Source of the DNA: JAGDMJ01 sp963809695
GTDB taxonomy: Bacteria > Bacteroidota > Ignavibacteria > UBA10030 > UBA6906
Reading direction: 5' to 3'
DNA: 64,000 nt
Assembly: GCA_963809695.1 (NCBI GenBank)
Contig: CAWEKI010000009.1
Span: 310,001-374,000, forward strand
The first letter of the stretch is position 1. Every line of letters begins with the position of its first letter. Of this stretch, positions 45,611 through 54,114 are shown one piece after another. The notes beneath the pieces are model-generated. The model was not told the origin of the DNA. It made no database searches and worked only from the letters and a program-made list of their open reading frames with translations. The translations under genes were made by a program, and so were the position numbers.

Positions 45611-46937
45611 GATTCTGGTCGCCTCCTGATGCGCGGGCGAAACGGGCGCGGGCAACCTCGAATTCAACAAGAGCTCCCGTATAATTTGTGCGGGCCTGCA
45701 ACAGGGAGACGCTCGCATCGAGTACGTCCGTAGAAGTCGCCAGTCCACTGCGGTATTTGTCCTGCATGGTTCGGACATTCTCCTCCGCCTGGCTGATCGC
45801 GAGGGAAGCCACGTCTACCTTGTCTCTTGCCCGGCGCTTCGCCAGGTCATAGCGCGTTACCTCGAGTGAAACATTCTCCTTCATCTGCTCAAACATGAAC
45901 TTGTTTGCAACCATGTTTGCGCGCGCCTGCTCGACCTGCGCAGAGGTAGCTCCCCAGTTCCAGACGTCCAGTTGCATCGAGACGCCAAAATCCCATGTTC
46001 CTCTGAACAGATCCAGCGTGGGCAGGTAGCGGGGATTCGGGCGCGAATAATAGTAGTTTCCCGTGAAGAAAATCTGCGGCCACCAGTTTCCCTTCGCAGC
46101 CTTTACGTTCGCTTCAGACGCCTGCACCCGCGCCTGCATTGCCTGCAGATCGGGGCGAAGCTGCCAGGCCATGGTTTCAATGTTCGGCAGTGGCTGCCTT
46201 ATCTCCCCCCGGTGTGTGCTATCCACCCGCGGTTGTGAAACTGGCTCGATAGCCATCTCCAGCGGCTGGCCGATGAGATTGTTGAGGTTCATCATGGCAA
46301 CTTGCAGATCATTCACCGCATCAATCTGGCTGAGTTTAGCATTGGAAAGTTGCACCTGGATCTTCAAGAGGTCATTTCGGGTGGCCATCCCCGCTTTCAG
46401 GAGGTTCTCGGTGTCCTTCGCATAGGTCTCCAAACGTGCGACGTTCTCGTCAACAAACCGGTTCGTCTCACTGGTCTGATGGAGCGTCCAGTATGCGACA
46501 GTGATGGCAAGCACCAGGTCTGCTTCGTCGTTGATCCGGTCCAAGGATCCCGCCTTGGCCAGCAGTTCGGCTGCCCGGGCGTTGCTCGCCAGCTTGAACC
46601 CAGTGAAGATGGGCTGTTGCAGCCCGGCGTGGAGGGCGTAACTATTGAGCACCGTCGGCGATATGACGAACGGTACATTCATACCCGGGACTCTTACGGC
46701 GAATGGCGGAACGTCACTGAGCCGCCTGTAGCTTCCATCAACCTTTACGCTGGGTAGAAGGCCCGAGTTTGCCTCATCGGCGCGTGCCGAGGCTCCTTCT
46801 GCCTTTGCAGAGGAGGCTTGGAGCGTCCTGCTCCGTTCCTTCCCTATGGCAATCGCTTGTTCCAGGGTCAACCGGGTAACGGTCTGCCCTTCCGCCAGAG
46901 TGGAGAGCAGAAGAGTGGCAATCAGGATCCATTTCAT
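45603..46937 (-). CDS. TolC family outer-membrane protein
   Basis: The product has 444 residues. A signal peptide (MKWILIATLLLSTLAEGQT) precedes the two-repeat OEP fold with long helices. Marks are LEQAIAIGKERSRTLQASSA, LLKAGMATRNDLLKIQVQLS and, near the end, YRSGLATSTDVLDASVSLLQ. It provides the outer-membrane duct for the ABC exporter. Its placement between the two ATPase genes is unusual, and both junctions overlap (ATGA at its start, eight bases at its stop). Confidence 0.93.
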   Translation of the reverse strand: MKWILIATLLLSTLAEGQTVTRLTLEQAIAIGKERSRTLQASSAKAEGASARADEANSGLLPSVKVDGSYRRLSDVPPFAVRVPGMNVPFVISPTVLNSYALHAGLQQPIFTGFKLASNARAAELLAKAGSLDRINDEADLVLAITVAYWTLHQTSETNRFVDENVARLETYAKDTENLLKAGMATRNDLLKIQVQLSNAKLSQIDAVNDLQVAMMNLNNLIGQPLEMAIEPVSQPRVDSTHRGEIRQPLPNIETMAWQLRPDLQAMQARVQASEANVKAAKGNWWPQIFFTGNYYYSRPNPRYLPTLDLFRGTWDFGVSMQLDVWNWGATSAQVEQARANMVANKFMFEQMKENVSLEVTRYDLAKRRARDKVDVASLAISQAEENVRTMQDKYRSGLATSTDVLDASVSLLQARTNYTGALVEFEVARARFARASGGDQNHE

Positions 46938-47869
46938 GCTGAGACCTCACGCTGTGCGTTCTGTGTTAACAAGGAAATAAAGACGTTCTCCAGCGAAGGG
47001 TTGATCACCCTCCAGCTGGAGATGCTCAGGCCTTGCTGGTGCAGGACACGTTCCACTTCGCGCATTCCGGAGGGCGCATCGTCGACGATGACATTCAGCC
47101 GGTCGCCGAAGGCCTGCACCTCCTTCAGCCCCGGATGCCCTTTCAGAAGACGGAATCCGTCCCTGACCCGCTCCATGACGATTTCAAGGACCTTCCCCTC
47201 CATCCGTTTTCGCGTTTCCGCGGGCGTGTTCACGCTGATGGCCCTTCCCTGATTCATGAGCGCAACGCGTGAACAGCGCTCGGCCTCATCGAGGTAGGGG
47301 GTGCTCATGACAATCGTAATGCCTTCGCTTTGCAGTGATAGAAGGATCTTCCAGAAATCGCGCCTGGAAACGGGATCCACGCCGGTGGTTGGCTCGTCCA
47401 GGAACAGTATCTTCGGTTGATGAATCAACGTGCAGGCAAGGGCAAGCTTTTGTTTCATCCCCCCCGACAGCCGTTCCGCGAGACGACCGCGGAAAGGGGT
47501 CAGGCGGGTGAATTCCAGCAGCTCGTCGCGTCGTCGTTTGTAGTCATATACCTGATTGATCTCGGCGAAGAACTCGATATTCTCGTCAATCGTGAGGTCA
47601 CCGTAGAGCGAAAAGCGCTGCGAAAGATAGCCTATCTGGCGTTTTACGCGATCTGGGTCCTTCAGAATATCGAATCCGAGCACGGACGCAGTTCCGCCCG
47701 ATGGAACAAGGATGCCGCAGAGCATCCGGATCGTAGTAGTCTTCCCGGCGCCATCCGGCCCGACAAGGCCGAACATTTCCCCCGCCTCTACGTGCAGCTG
47801 CAGCCCGTCCACGGCGGCAATGTCGCCAAAACGCTTACTGAGATTATCGATCGTGATGACCGCGCTCAT
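46934..47869 (-). CDS. ABC transporter ATP-binding protein (first, YbhF N-half-like)
   Basis: The product has 311 residues, started at 47869, where GAGG lies seven bases upstream and overlaps the adaptor stop; an ATG two codons earlier is too close to it. Walker A is GPDGAGKTTTIRML, the signature ERLSGGMKQKLALACTL, Walker B ILFLDEPTTGVD. The switch position reads MSTPYLDEAERC, with Pro in place of the usual His. That change suggests this ATPase is the degenerate partner of the pair at one site. It sits third in the operon. Confidence 0.92.
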   Translation of the reverse strand: MSAVITIDNLSKRFGDIAAVDGLQLHVEAGEMFGLVGPDGAGKTTTIRMLCGILVPSGGTASVLGFDILKDPDRVKRQIGYLSQRFSLYGDLTIDENIEFFAEINQVYDYKRRRDELLEFTRLTPFRGRLAERLSGGMKQKLALACTLIHQPKILFLDEPTTGVDPVSRRDFWKILLSLQSEGITIVMSTPYLDEAERCSRVALMNQGRAISVNTPAETRKRMEGKVLEIVMERVRDGFRLLKGHPGLKEVQAFGDRLNVIVDDAPSGMREVERVLHQQGLSISSWRVINPSLENVFISLLTQNAQREVSA

Positions 47870-47878
47870 GTCCATACC

Positions 47879-48817
47879 TCAGGAGTTTACCGCGGTTGAA
47901 ATCCTGGCGTCCGCAGGGAGCCCCGGCTTCAATGCCCCATCCGGGTTCTTGACTTCGATCTTGACACCGAACACCAGTTTGGTGCGCTCTTCCTTCGTCT
48001 GGACGTTTTTTGGCGTGAACTCTGCCGTGGGTGAGATGTAGATAACGCTTCCATCGAAGGTTCTCCCCTGCCCGAACGCATCGATGCTCACTTTCGCGTC
48101 CTGCCCCAGGTGAATCCTGCCCAGATCGCGTTCGTTCACGTAGATCATGAGATTGACCGGATCCAGCCGGGTAATCCGAAGGACGTTGCTCCCCAACGTG
48201 ACCAGTTCGCCCGGCTCGATAGCCCTCAGTGTAACAGTGCCGCCGGAGGGGGCAAGGACCGAGCAGTCGCGTACCTTTTTCCGAAGGAGATCCACCTGTG
48301 CCGCCGCATAGTCCCGGCGGTTCCGGGCGTTGTCGATCTCTTCAGGGCGGAGGCCACGCTTCAATTTCTCATAGGTTTGCTCTGCGGCGACAAACCGGGC
48401 GTACACATCGTCATATTGCTTCTGCGTGATCGTTTGCGAGGCCAGTAGGTCTTTCATGCGCTTGTAGTCCCCCTCCGCATTCTTATAGGCCGCTTCCGCC
48501 TGGATTACATCCTCCCTGCGTGATCCCGCAAGCGCCAGGCGATATGTCGCCTCGAACGACTCCAGGTTTGACACCGCTTGCCGCAACTGGATCTGGTATT
48601 CGGCATCGTCGACCGTGAGCAGCGTATCCCCGTGGACAACTCTGGACCCTTCATTGACCCGGACGGTTTTCACCTTGCCGGCGACTTCGGTCCCAATGTT
48701 GACGTCAGTGCCTTCAATGGTGCCTGAAGCCTCGACAATATTCTTGTCGCCGCTGGAGCAGCCGGCAACGAGGAAGGAAACGAGAAGCAGAAGGGTGAAC
48801 CAGCACGCGCGTTTCAT
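47879..48817 (-). CDS. HlyD/YbhG-like adaptor, predicted lipoprotein
   Basis: The product has 312 residues with lipobox SFLVAGCSSGD, so Cys20 is probably lipidated. The barrel-sandwich halves are NIGTEVAGKVKTVRVNEGSR and VLAPSGGTVTLRAIEPGELV, separated by a long coiled coil (about 75-185). The ribosome site AAGG overlaps the stop of the upstream tetR, an indication of coupling. It is the periplasmic link between the permeases and TolC of this operon. Confidence 0.92.
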   Translation of the reverse strand: MKRACWFTLLLLVSFLVAGCSSGDKNIVEASGTIEGTDVNIGTEVAGKVKTVRVNEGSRVVHGDTLLTVDDAEYQIQLRQAVSNLESFEATYRLALAGSRREDVIQAEAAYKNAEGDYKRMKDLLASQTITQKQYDDVYARFVAAEQTYEKLKRGLRPEEIDNARNRRDYAAAQVDLLRKKVRDCSVLAPSGGTVTLRAIEPGELVTLGSNVLRITRLDPVNLMIYVNERDLGRIHLGQDAKVSIDAFGQGRTFDGSVIYISPTAEFTPKNVQTKEERTKLVFGVKIEVKNPDGALKPGLPADARISTAVNS

Positions 48818-48825
48818 TGTGCACC

Positions 48826-49506
48826 TTACGATTGACGTGATAGAAGGTCATTCTTGCGGAGTTGTTCGAGATCGTCTCTCCCCCGATCCGTGAGAATTCC
48901 GGTGAAGAACAGGGTCAAAATGTTGTCCACCGCCTCACGGGGTGAAAAGGATTCCTGAGCAAGGACGGTGGGGTTCATCACAGTGCGGATCGATCCCAGC
49001 ACAACGAGCAGAAAGATCCGTTTGTTGACGTCGCTTCGGACATATCCCTCTTTGATGCCCTGTTCCACAAGATGGGAGAACACGTCGGTGATCCGGTGCT
49101 TCCGGAATTCCTCGATGCGCTTCCAGAGATCTGGTGCGAAACGCTCGACGTCGATCTGCAGCGCCCGGCTGATGCGTGTGGACTGGAGCATGACAAAGCT
49201 CATGAGTTCGTTGATCTTGGAGATGAAGTCCTTGTCGCTGCCAATTATTTCCCCGAGGTGAGTCCGTCCTTCGGCCATAATCCTGTCTGCCACCTGATTG
49301 ATCAGGTCTTCCTTCGTCGGAAAGAATTTGTAGAAGGTCTTCTTGCTCATCCCGAACATCGCAGCAATCTCATCGACGGAGAGGCGGGAGAAGCCCTCGG
49401 CAAGGATCCGGTCCCTCACCGCCTCCAGGATGCGCTGTTTCTGGGCAATCCCTTTGGGCGAGGTGGCACCCGAGGAAACGCTGTTGGTCTTTTGAGTTTC
49501 CATCAT
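48826..49506 (-). CDS. TetR family repressor of the ABC exporter operon
   Basis: The product has about 226 residues, started at 49506 (the next codon, 49503, is equally possible). The helix-turn-helix region is LSVDEIAAMFGMSKKTFYKF, residues about 42-62, followed by a helical ligand-binding domain. The TTGACT/TATCTT promoter and GGAAAC...GTTTCC repeat lie just upstream. The gene is first in the operon, the usual arrangement for an autoregulated exporter repressor. The text upstream of 49506 in the same frame runs through the promoter and is not coding. Confidence 0.92.
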   Translation of the reverse strand: MMETQKTNSVSSGATSPKGIAQKQRILEAVRDRILAEGFSRLSVDEIAAMFGMSKKTFYKFFPTKEDLINQVADRIMAEGRTHLGEIIGSDKDFISKINELMSFVMLQSTRISRALQIDVERFAPDLWKRIEEFRKHRITDVFSHLVEQGIKEGYVRSDVNKRIFLLVVLGSIRTVMNPTVLAQESFSPREAVDNILTLFFTGILTDRGRDDLEQLRKNDLLSRQS

Positions 49507-49533
49507 GGCAAACAAAAATCCTGTCTTCGTACA

Positions 49534-49561
49534 GGAAACTATTGTGGTTTCTTTGGTTTCC
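49534..49561. promoter_or_regulatory. Candidate TetR operator of the ABC exporter operon
   Basis: Outer arms GGAAAC (49534-49539) and GTTTCC (49556-49561) enclose a further GTTTC (49547-49551), so overlapping inverted repeats GAAAC-N7-GTTTC and GGAAAC-N16-GTTTCC are possible. The site abuts the -10 box and covers the expected transcription start, ideal for repression. Confidence 0.55.
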
Positions 49562-49590
49562 AAGATACGGCATCGGAGGTCAAAAGTCAA
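49562..49590 (-). promoter_or_regulatory. Promoter of the tetR/ABC exporter operon
   Basis: On the reverse strand TTGACT (49585-49590), a 17-base spacer and TATCTT (49562-49567) are seen. The same two hexamers with the same spacing occur before groES. Confidence 0.75.
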
Positions 49591-49601
49591 GAGAAAAGAG
49601 C

Positions 49602-49630
49602 AAAAAGAAAGCCCGGCGATCACGCCGGGC
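49602..49630 (-). terminator. Rho-independent terminator of groESL
   Basis: GCCCGGCG and CGCCGGGC form a perfect eight-base stem with a four-base loop (49611-49630). In the reverse-strand direction it is followed by TTTCTTTTT. It lies 30 bases after the groEL stop and just before the tetR promoter. Confidence 0.9.
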
Positions 49631-49660
49631 CTTCCCCAAATTGACATATCTGTCAATTTC

Positions 49661-51301
49661 TTAATACATATCCCCCATGCCGCCGCCCGGAGGCATCGCC
49701 GGCATCGGCTTCTTCTCTTCGGGCCTCTCGACGATCGTCGCCTCGGTGGTCAGCAACAGCGCCGCCACGGAAGCAGCGTTCTCGAGCGCCGTTCGCGCGA
49801 CCTTCGTCGGGTCGATCACGCCGGATTTCACCAGGTTCTCGAACTGACCGCTGAACGCGTTGAACCCGAAGTCGTCCTTCTCCGCACGTACGCGGTTCAC
49901 CACGACCGAACCTTCTTCGCCGGCGTTTTCCACGATCAGTCGAATGGGCTCCTCGAGCGCCCGCCGGATGATGTTGACGCCGGTGACCTGATCTTCATTG
50001 GCGGTCTTCACGCTGTCCAGCTTCATAGATGCGCGCAGATACGCTACGCCGCCGCCCGGGACAATGCCCTCTTCCACTGCCGCGCGTGTTGCATGCAGGG
50101 CGTCTTCCACACGTGCCTTCTTCTCTTTCATCTCCACTTCGGTCGCCGCACCGATCTTCAGAACCGCCACGCCGCCCGACAGCTTCGCAAGGCGCTCCTG
50201 GAGCTTTTCCTTGTCATAGTCGGATGTGGTCTTCTCGATCTGTGCCTTGATTTCGTTGATGCGCTTCTTGATGTCTTCCTTCTTGCCGGCGCCTTCCACG
50301 ATCGTCGTGTTATCCTTGTCTATCGTGACCTTCTTCGCGCGGCCGAGATAGCTGATCGTTGCATTCTCGAGCTTGTATCCCTGCTCTTCGGAGATCACGG
50401 TACCCGCGGTGAGAATTGCGACATCCTCAAGCATGGCCTTCCGCCTGTCACCGAATCCAGGAGCTTTCACGGCAGCGACTCGCAGAGTACCACGCAGCTT
50501 ATTTACCACAAGCGTTGCAAGGGCCTCGCCTTCCAAATCCTCTGCGATCACAAGGATCGGGCTACCGGTCTGGGCAACTTTCTCGAGAATCGGGAGAAGA
50601 TCCTTCATGGATGAGATCTTCTTGTCGTGGATCAGGATCATCGGATTTTCAAGAACCGCTTCCATCGTCTCTGCGTCAGTGACGAAGTACGGAGAGAGAT
50701 AGCCGCGGTCGAACTGCATTCCCTCCACCACTTCAATATTGGTATCGGTCCCCTTCGCCTCTTCTACCGTAATGACGCCGTCGGTCCCGACTTTCATCAT
50801 CGCGTCGGCAATGAGCTCGCCGATGATCGTGTCGTTGTTCGCGGAGATTGAGCCAACCTGGGCAATCTCTTTCTTGCTGGTCTTGTCGACGGGCTTGCTG
50901 ATCTCCCTCAGACCCTCGACCACTTTCGCGACTGCCAGGTCGATCCCGCGCTTGAGATCCATCGGGTTTGCACCAGCGGCCACATTTTTCAATCCTTCGC
51001 GCACGATTGCCTGGGCGAGGACCGTTGCCGTCGTCGTGCCGTCGCCGGCGACATCGGAAGTCTTCGACGCAACCTCGCGCACCATCTGCGCGCCCATGTT
51101 TTCGAGCGGGTTCTCAAGCTCGATTTCTTTTGCCACCGTGACGCCGTCCTTGGTGATGGTGGGCGCGCCAAATTTCTTGTCGATGACGACATTCCGCCCC
51201 TTGGGGCCGAGTGTCACCTTCACCGCGTCGGCCAGCTGGTCCACGCCACGCTTCAGGGCCGCACGGGCGTCAGTACTATATTGAATTAGCTTTGCTGCCA
51301 T
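49661..51301 (-). CDS. groEL: Chaperonin GroEL (Hsp60)
   Basis: The product has 546 residues, full length. It starts MAAKLIQYSTDARAALKRGV, carries the nucleotide-binding VAGDGTTTATVLA and the hinge VPGGGVAYLRA, and ends in the Gly-Met tail GGGMGDMY. It forms the double-ring folding chamber in the cytoplasm with GroES. It lies 48 bases after groES in one operon, under a CIRCE element and ended by a strong hairpin. Confidence 0.98.
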   Translation of the reverse strand: MAAKLIQYSTDARAALKRGVDQLADAVKVTLGPKGRNVVIDKKFGAPTITKDGVTVAKEIELENPLENMGAQMVREVASKTSDVAGDGTTTATVLAQAIVREGLKNVAAGANPMDLKRGIDLAVAKVVEGLREISKPVDKTSKKEIAQVGSISANNDTIIGELIADAMMKVGTDGVITVEEAKGTDTNIEVVEGMQFDRGYLSPYFVTDAETMEAVLENPMILIHDKKISSMKDLLPILEKVAQTGSPILVIAEDLEGEALATLVVNKLRGTLRVAAVKAPGFGDRRKAMLEDVAILTAGTVISEEQGYKLENATISYLGRAKKVTIDKDNTTIVEGAGKKEDIKKRINEIKAQIEKTTSDYDKEKLQERLAKLSGGVAVLKIGAATEVEMKEKKARVEDALHATRAAVEEGIVPGGGVAYLRASMKLDSVKTANEDQVTGVNIIRRALEEPIRLIVENAGEEGSVVVNRVRAEKDDFGFNAFSGQFENLVKSGVIDPTKVARTALENAASVAALLLTTEATIVERPEEKKPMPAMPPGGGMGDMY

Positions 51302-51349
51302 GGTAAGTGATCTCCTTGTTAAGATTCGTCAATTTCGTAATCGTCCGTG

Positions 51350-51634
51350 TTACACTACCGCGAAAATATCCGCCTCACGCATGATCAAATATTCTTCCCC
51401 CTCGACCGTTACTTCGGTTCCGGAATACTTGCCGTACAACACCTTGTCACCAACCTTCACTTCGCAAGGGATCTTCTTGCCGTCATCAGAAATTTTGCCG
51501 GGGCCTACTGCAACCACTTCCCCGATGACCGGTTTTTCTTTTGCGGTATCAGGGAGGATGATTCCCCCTTTTGTTTTCTCTTCTGCCGCAGCGGGCTTGA
51601 TAATAACCCGATCAGCCAAAGGCTTCATCTTCAT
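51350..51634 (-). CDS. groES: Co-chaperonin GroES (Hsp10)
   Basis: The product has 94 residues, normal length. The family marks are MKPLADRVIIKPAAAEEKTK, the mobile loop GGIILPDTAKEKP and the closing GTEVTVEGEEYLIMREADIF. An AGGTCG site lies ahead of the ATG. It caps the GroEL chamber. The leader of about 90 bases contains the CIRCE element. Confidence 0.98.
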   Translation of the reverse strand: MKMKPLADRVIIKPAAAEEKTKGGIILPDTAKEKPVIGEVVAVGPGKISDDGKKIPCEVKVGDKVLYGKYSGTEVTVEGEEYLIMREADIFAVV

Positions 51635-51701
51635 ACGACCTCCAAGCTAGTATGTCCGTGATGTATTGAAATGGAGAAAAAATGCCGAAGTGCACTGATT
51701 A

Positions 51702-51728
51702 TTAGCACTCTCCTTTAGCGAGTGCCAA
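51702..51728. promoter_or_regulatory. CIRCE element (HrcA operator)
   Basis: TTAGCACTC, a nine-base spacer and GAGTGCCAA match the 9-9-9 CIRCE consensus with one changed base in the second arm. It lies 68 bases upstream of the groES start and one base after the -10 box. HrcA repression of groESL is the expected control. Confidence 0.95.
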
Positions 51729-51729
51729 C

Positions 51730-51758
51730 AAGATACAACAAAAGGATCAAAAAGTCAA
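51730..51758 (-). promoter_or_regulatory. groESL promoter
   Basis: On the reverse strand TTGACT (51753-51758) and TATCTT (51730-51735) are separated by 17 bases. The position directly ahead of the CIRCE repeat makes this the best supported promoter in the window. Confidence 0.85.
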
Positions 51759-51799
51759 GCATTCGCCACTTTTTGGTTTTTTGCGGTGGTATTCAGGGG

Positions 51800-53353
51800 T
51801 CAGGACAGCGTTTCCTGCTGAAGCGGGGCAACGTCAAAGATATGCAGCCCATAGGCGGGCAGGTCGAAGAACATTCCCTTGGAAATAAGCCCCGTTCGCT
51901 CGCGGACATAGAAGGCACTCCCCATCAGGTCGCGGAATTTTATCGGCGAACCGCCAAGAGACTGTTCGGGGAGATCCACATAGCACTGGCTGTTGTGCGG
52001 CGCATAGTTGACGACAACAAGTCGCTTGCCAGCTGAAGGCTCTTCCCACCAGAAGGCTAGATTATCCTGCCAGGTTGGATTGTCATGCCAGGCCGGTCGG
52101 ACCGTAAGCAGCCGCCACTCCCCTTTCTTGAACGTGTCCGAGTCCAGGCATGACAACAACCGCGTGTAGAAGGATCTGGTGCGGGCATTGACCGGTTGAT
52201 GGGGCCGGCGGCCCAACTGCACAGGAACCTTCACCGAGCGCCCTTCAAATTGTCCGTCATGATAAAGCACCATTCCGGGAACTGTCGAGGCAACCGTGGC
52301 CGCAGCGTAATGCCAGGAGTCCGAAGGGAGCGACGCCGCCGCGGGGGGCTCATCATGATTCTCGATAAAGCGCAGGGAGCGGGTCTGAAAGCCGATTTCC
52401 GCTTTCAGATGCTCGCGCACGGAGGACGCTCCTTCTCTCAAAAGCCGGTCATAGAGGATTTTGTCATAGGTGAAATCGAACCCGAGCTGCTGGAGCTCCC
52501 ACTCAAGGTTCCAGTACGCCTCCGCAATGAACCTGAATTCCGGCTTCTCTGCCTTAATGGTTCTGATCGCTTCCTTCCAGAACTCTTCGGTGAGCGCCGG
52601 CCCTTCCTGGCGAGCGAGATCCCCCCAGGTGCGGCGGAAGACATCGTTCAGCACAAGCATCGCCATATCGCACCGCAGCCCGTCACAGTAGGCGGCAATC
52701 GTACGGATCTCCTCAATGACCGCCCGGCGCACCGCGCCCGAACGGTAGTTCAGTTGGGCCGTGTCCGTCCATCCCGGAAATACAGGATCGCGTCCGAACG
52801 CGATGACGCGATCACCCTTGTCCGTGCGCGCCTTGAAGAAGGCATCGGGCCGCTCAACATCATCCCCCTTGCTTCCCTGCATGTAATAATCCGGATGGCC
52901 CGTCACCCAGCGGTGATCGCGCGACGTGTGGTTGCACACGAAATCCAGAATCAGGCCAAGACGCCGCTCTTTCATCCGCCGATAGAGCGTCGCAAGCCCT
53001 TTGAAGTCACCGATGTCTTGCGCTGGCTCGTACGCCCGTATGGCATAGGGAGAGCCGATCACGTCTGCGTCGGTGAAATCCGGCAGCACTCTCTTGTATT
53101 CCTCCCGAAGCTCCTTGTGCTCCCGTGCAATCCTGACGCCGGCCGGCCCGGTGGCCCAGATTCCCATCAGCCAGACGGCATCGAGCCTTTCGTCCACCCA
53201 TCCCTGGAGTACATCGTCCGGGATCGTCCCGAGCGTCACACGCTTGCCTTCACGTGCAGAGAGCTCCCTGAACAGCACTCGCGCATTCACCTCATACACG
53301 AGCGGATGCGTGGTCGTAAAAAGGCGAGTTTTCGACTCTTCCGTGCCAGCCAT
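51800..53353 (-). CDS. GH13 alpha-amylase family protein
   Basis: The product has 517 residues, started at 53353 with GGAG seven bases before. There is no signal peptide, so it is probably cytoplasmic. Conserved regions of the GH13 barrel are LDFVCNHTS, DGLRCDMAM (nucleophile Asp229), FIAEAYW (acid/base Glu278) and FIENHDE (Asp334). All three catalytic residues are present. The specificity is not readable; maltogenic or glucan-transfer activity is possible. No other glycogen or starch genes lie near. It stands between groES and rsmI. Confidence 0.88.
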   Translation of the reverse strand: MAGTEESKTRLFTTTHPLVYEVNARVLFRELSAREGKRVTLGTIPDDVLQGWVDERLDAVWLMGIWATGPAGVRIAREHKELREEYKRVLPDFTDADVIGSPYAIRAYEPAQDIGDFKGLATLYRRMKERRLGLILDFVCNHTSRDHRWVTGHPDYYMQGSKGDDVERPDAFFKARTDKGDRVIAFGRDPVFPGWTDTAQLNYRSGAVRRAVIEEIRTIAAYCDGLRCDMAMLVLNDVFRRTWGDLARQEGPALTEEFWKEAIRTIKAEKPEFRFIAEAYWNLEWELQQLGFDFTYDKILYDRLLREGASSVREHLKAEIGFQTRSLRFIENHDEPPAAASLPSDSWHYAAATVASTVPGMVLYHDGQFEGRSVKVPVQLGRRPHQPVNARTRSFYTRLLSCLDSDTFKKGEWRLLTVRPAWHDNPTWQDNLAFWWEEPSAGKRLVVVNYAPHNSQCYVDLPEQSLGGSPIKFRDLMGSAFYVRERTGLISKGMFFDLPAYGLHIFDVAPLQQETLS

Positions 53354-53376
53354 GAGTAAACTCCACAAGATCAGAG

Positions 53377-54114
53377 CTACGCTCTGTTGCTCTCCGGATC
53401 CTCCGCAGCCTGTGGGAGCGATTCACGGTCGTCCGTGCCCGCGACGACGATCACGTACTCCCCGCGAGGAGCTTTCTGTCTCACCTTTTCAAGAACGGTC
53501 GACATACTCCCTCTCAACACCTCTTCGAACTTTTTCGTCGCCTCACGCACCACCGCTACGCGCCGGTCTCCACAATGCGCCAGGATGGCTTCGAGTGTCT
53601 TCGTCACCCGGTGCGGTGCTTCATACAAAACGAATGTCCGGCGCTCCTCCTTCAACTCTTCGAGCCGTGTCCTTCGTCCCTTCTTGACCGGAAGAAACCC
53701 TTCGAACACAAACCGGTCCATCGGCAGCCCGCTGACCACGAGCGCAGCCAGGAACGCACTCGCCCCGGGGACAGGAATCACTCTGATCCCTTCCGCGACC
53801 GCTTCGCGTATCATGCTGAATGCCGGGTCCGAGATTCCCGGCGTGCCAGCATCGGTCACCACCGCTATGGTAGTGCCAGCCTTCAGCTTCGCCAGAAGCT
53901 CCGGCACGCGCCGGCGCTCATTGTAACTGAAATAGCTGATCAAGGGCTTGGAAATGCCGAGATGTTCGAGGAGGAAACCGGTCTTGCGGGTGTCTTCCGC
54001 CGCAACGAGATCCACGCCGCCGAGGACACCCACAGCCCGCCTGGTGATATCGCCCAGGTTGCCGATCGGTGTGCTCACAATGTACAGCGCGCCTGGTTCG
54101 ATGGTCTCACTCAT
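53377..54114 (-). CDS. rsmI: 16S rRNA 2'-O-ribose C1402 methyltransferase
   Basis: The product has 245 residues, started at 54114, where ATGA overlaps the nadE stop; a TTG three codons earlier is possible. It is a tetrapyrrole-methylase fold with the RsmI marks YIVSTPIGNLGDI, VAAEDTRKTGFLLEHLGI, VTDAGTPGISDPA and FLPVKKGRR. It methylates the decoding centre of the small ribosomal subunit using S-adenosylmethionine. It belongs to a short operon behind nadE. Confidence 0.95.
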   Translation of the reverse strand: MSETIEPGALYIVSTPIGNLGDITRRAVGVLGGVDLVAAEDTRKTGFLLEHLGISKPLISYFSYNERRRVPELLAKLKAGTTIAVVTDAGTPGISDPAFSMIREAVAEGIRVIPVPGASAFLAALVVSGLPMDRFVFEGFLPVKKGRRTRLEELKEERRTFVLYEAPHRVTKTLEAILAHCGDRRVAVVREATKKFEEVLRGSMSTVLEKVRQKAPRGEYVIVVAGTDDRESLPQAAEDPESNRA

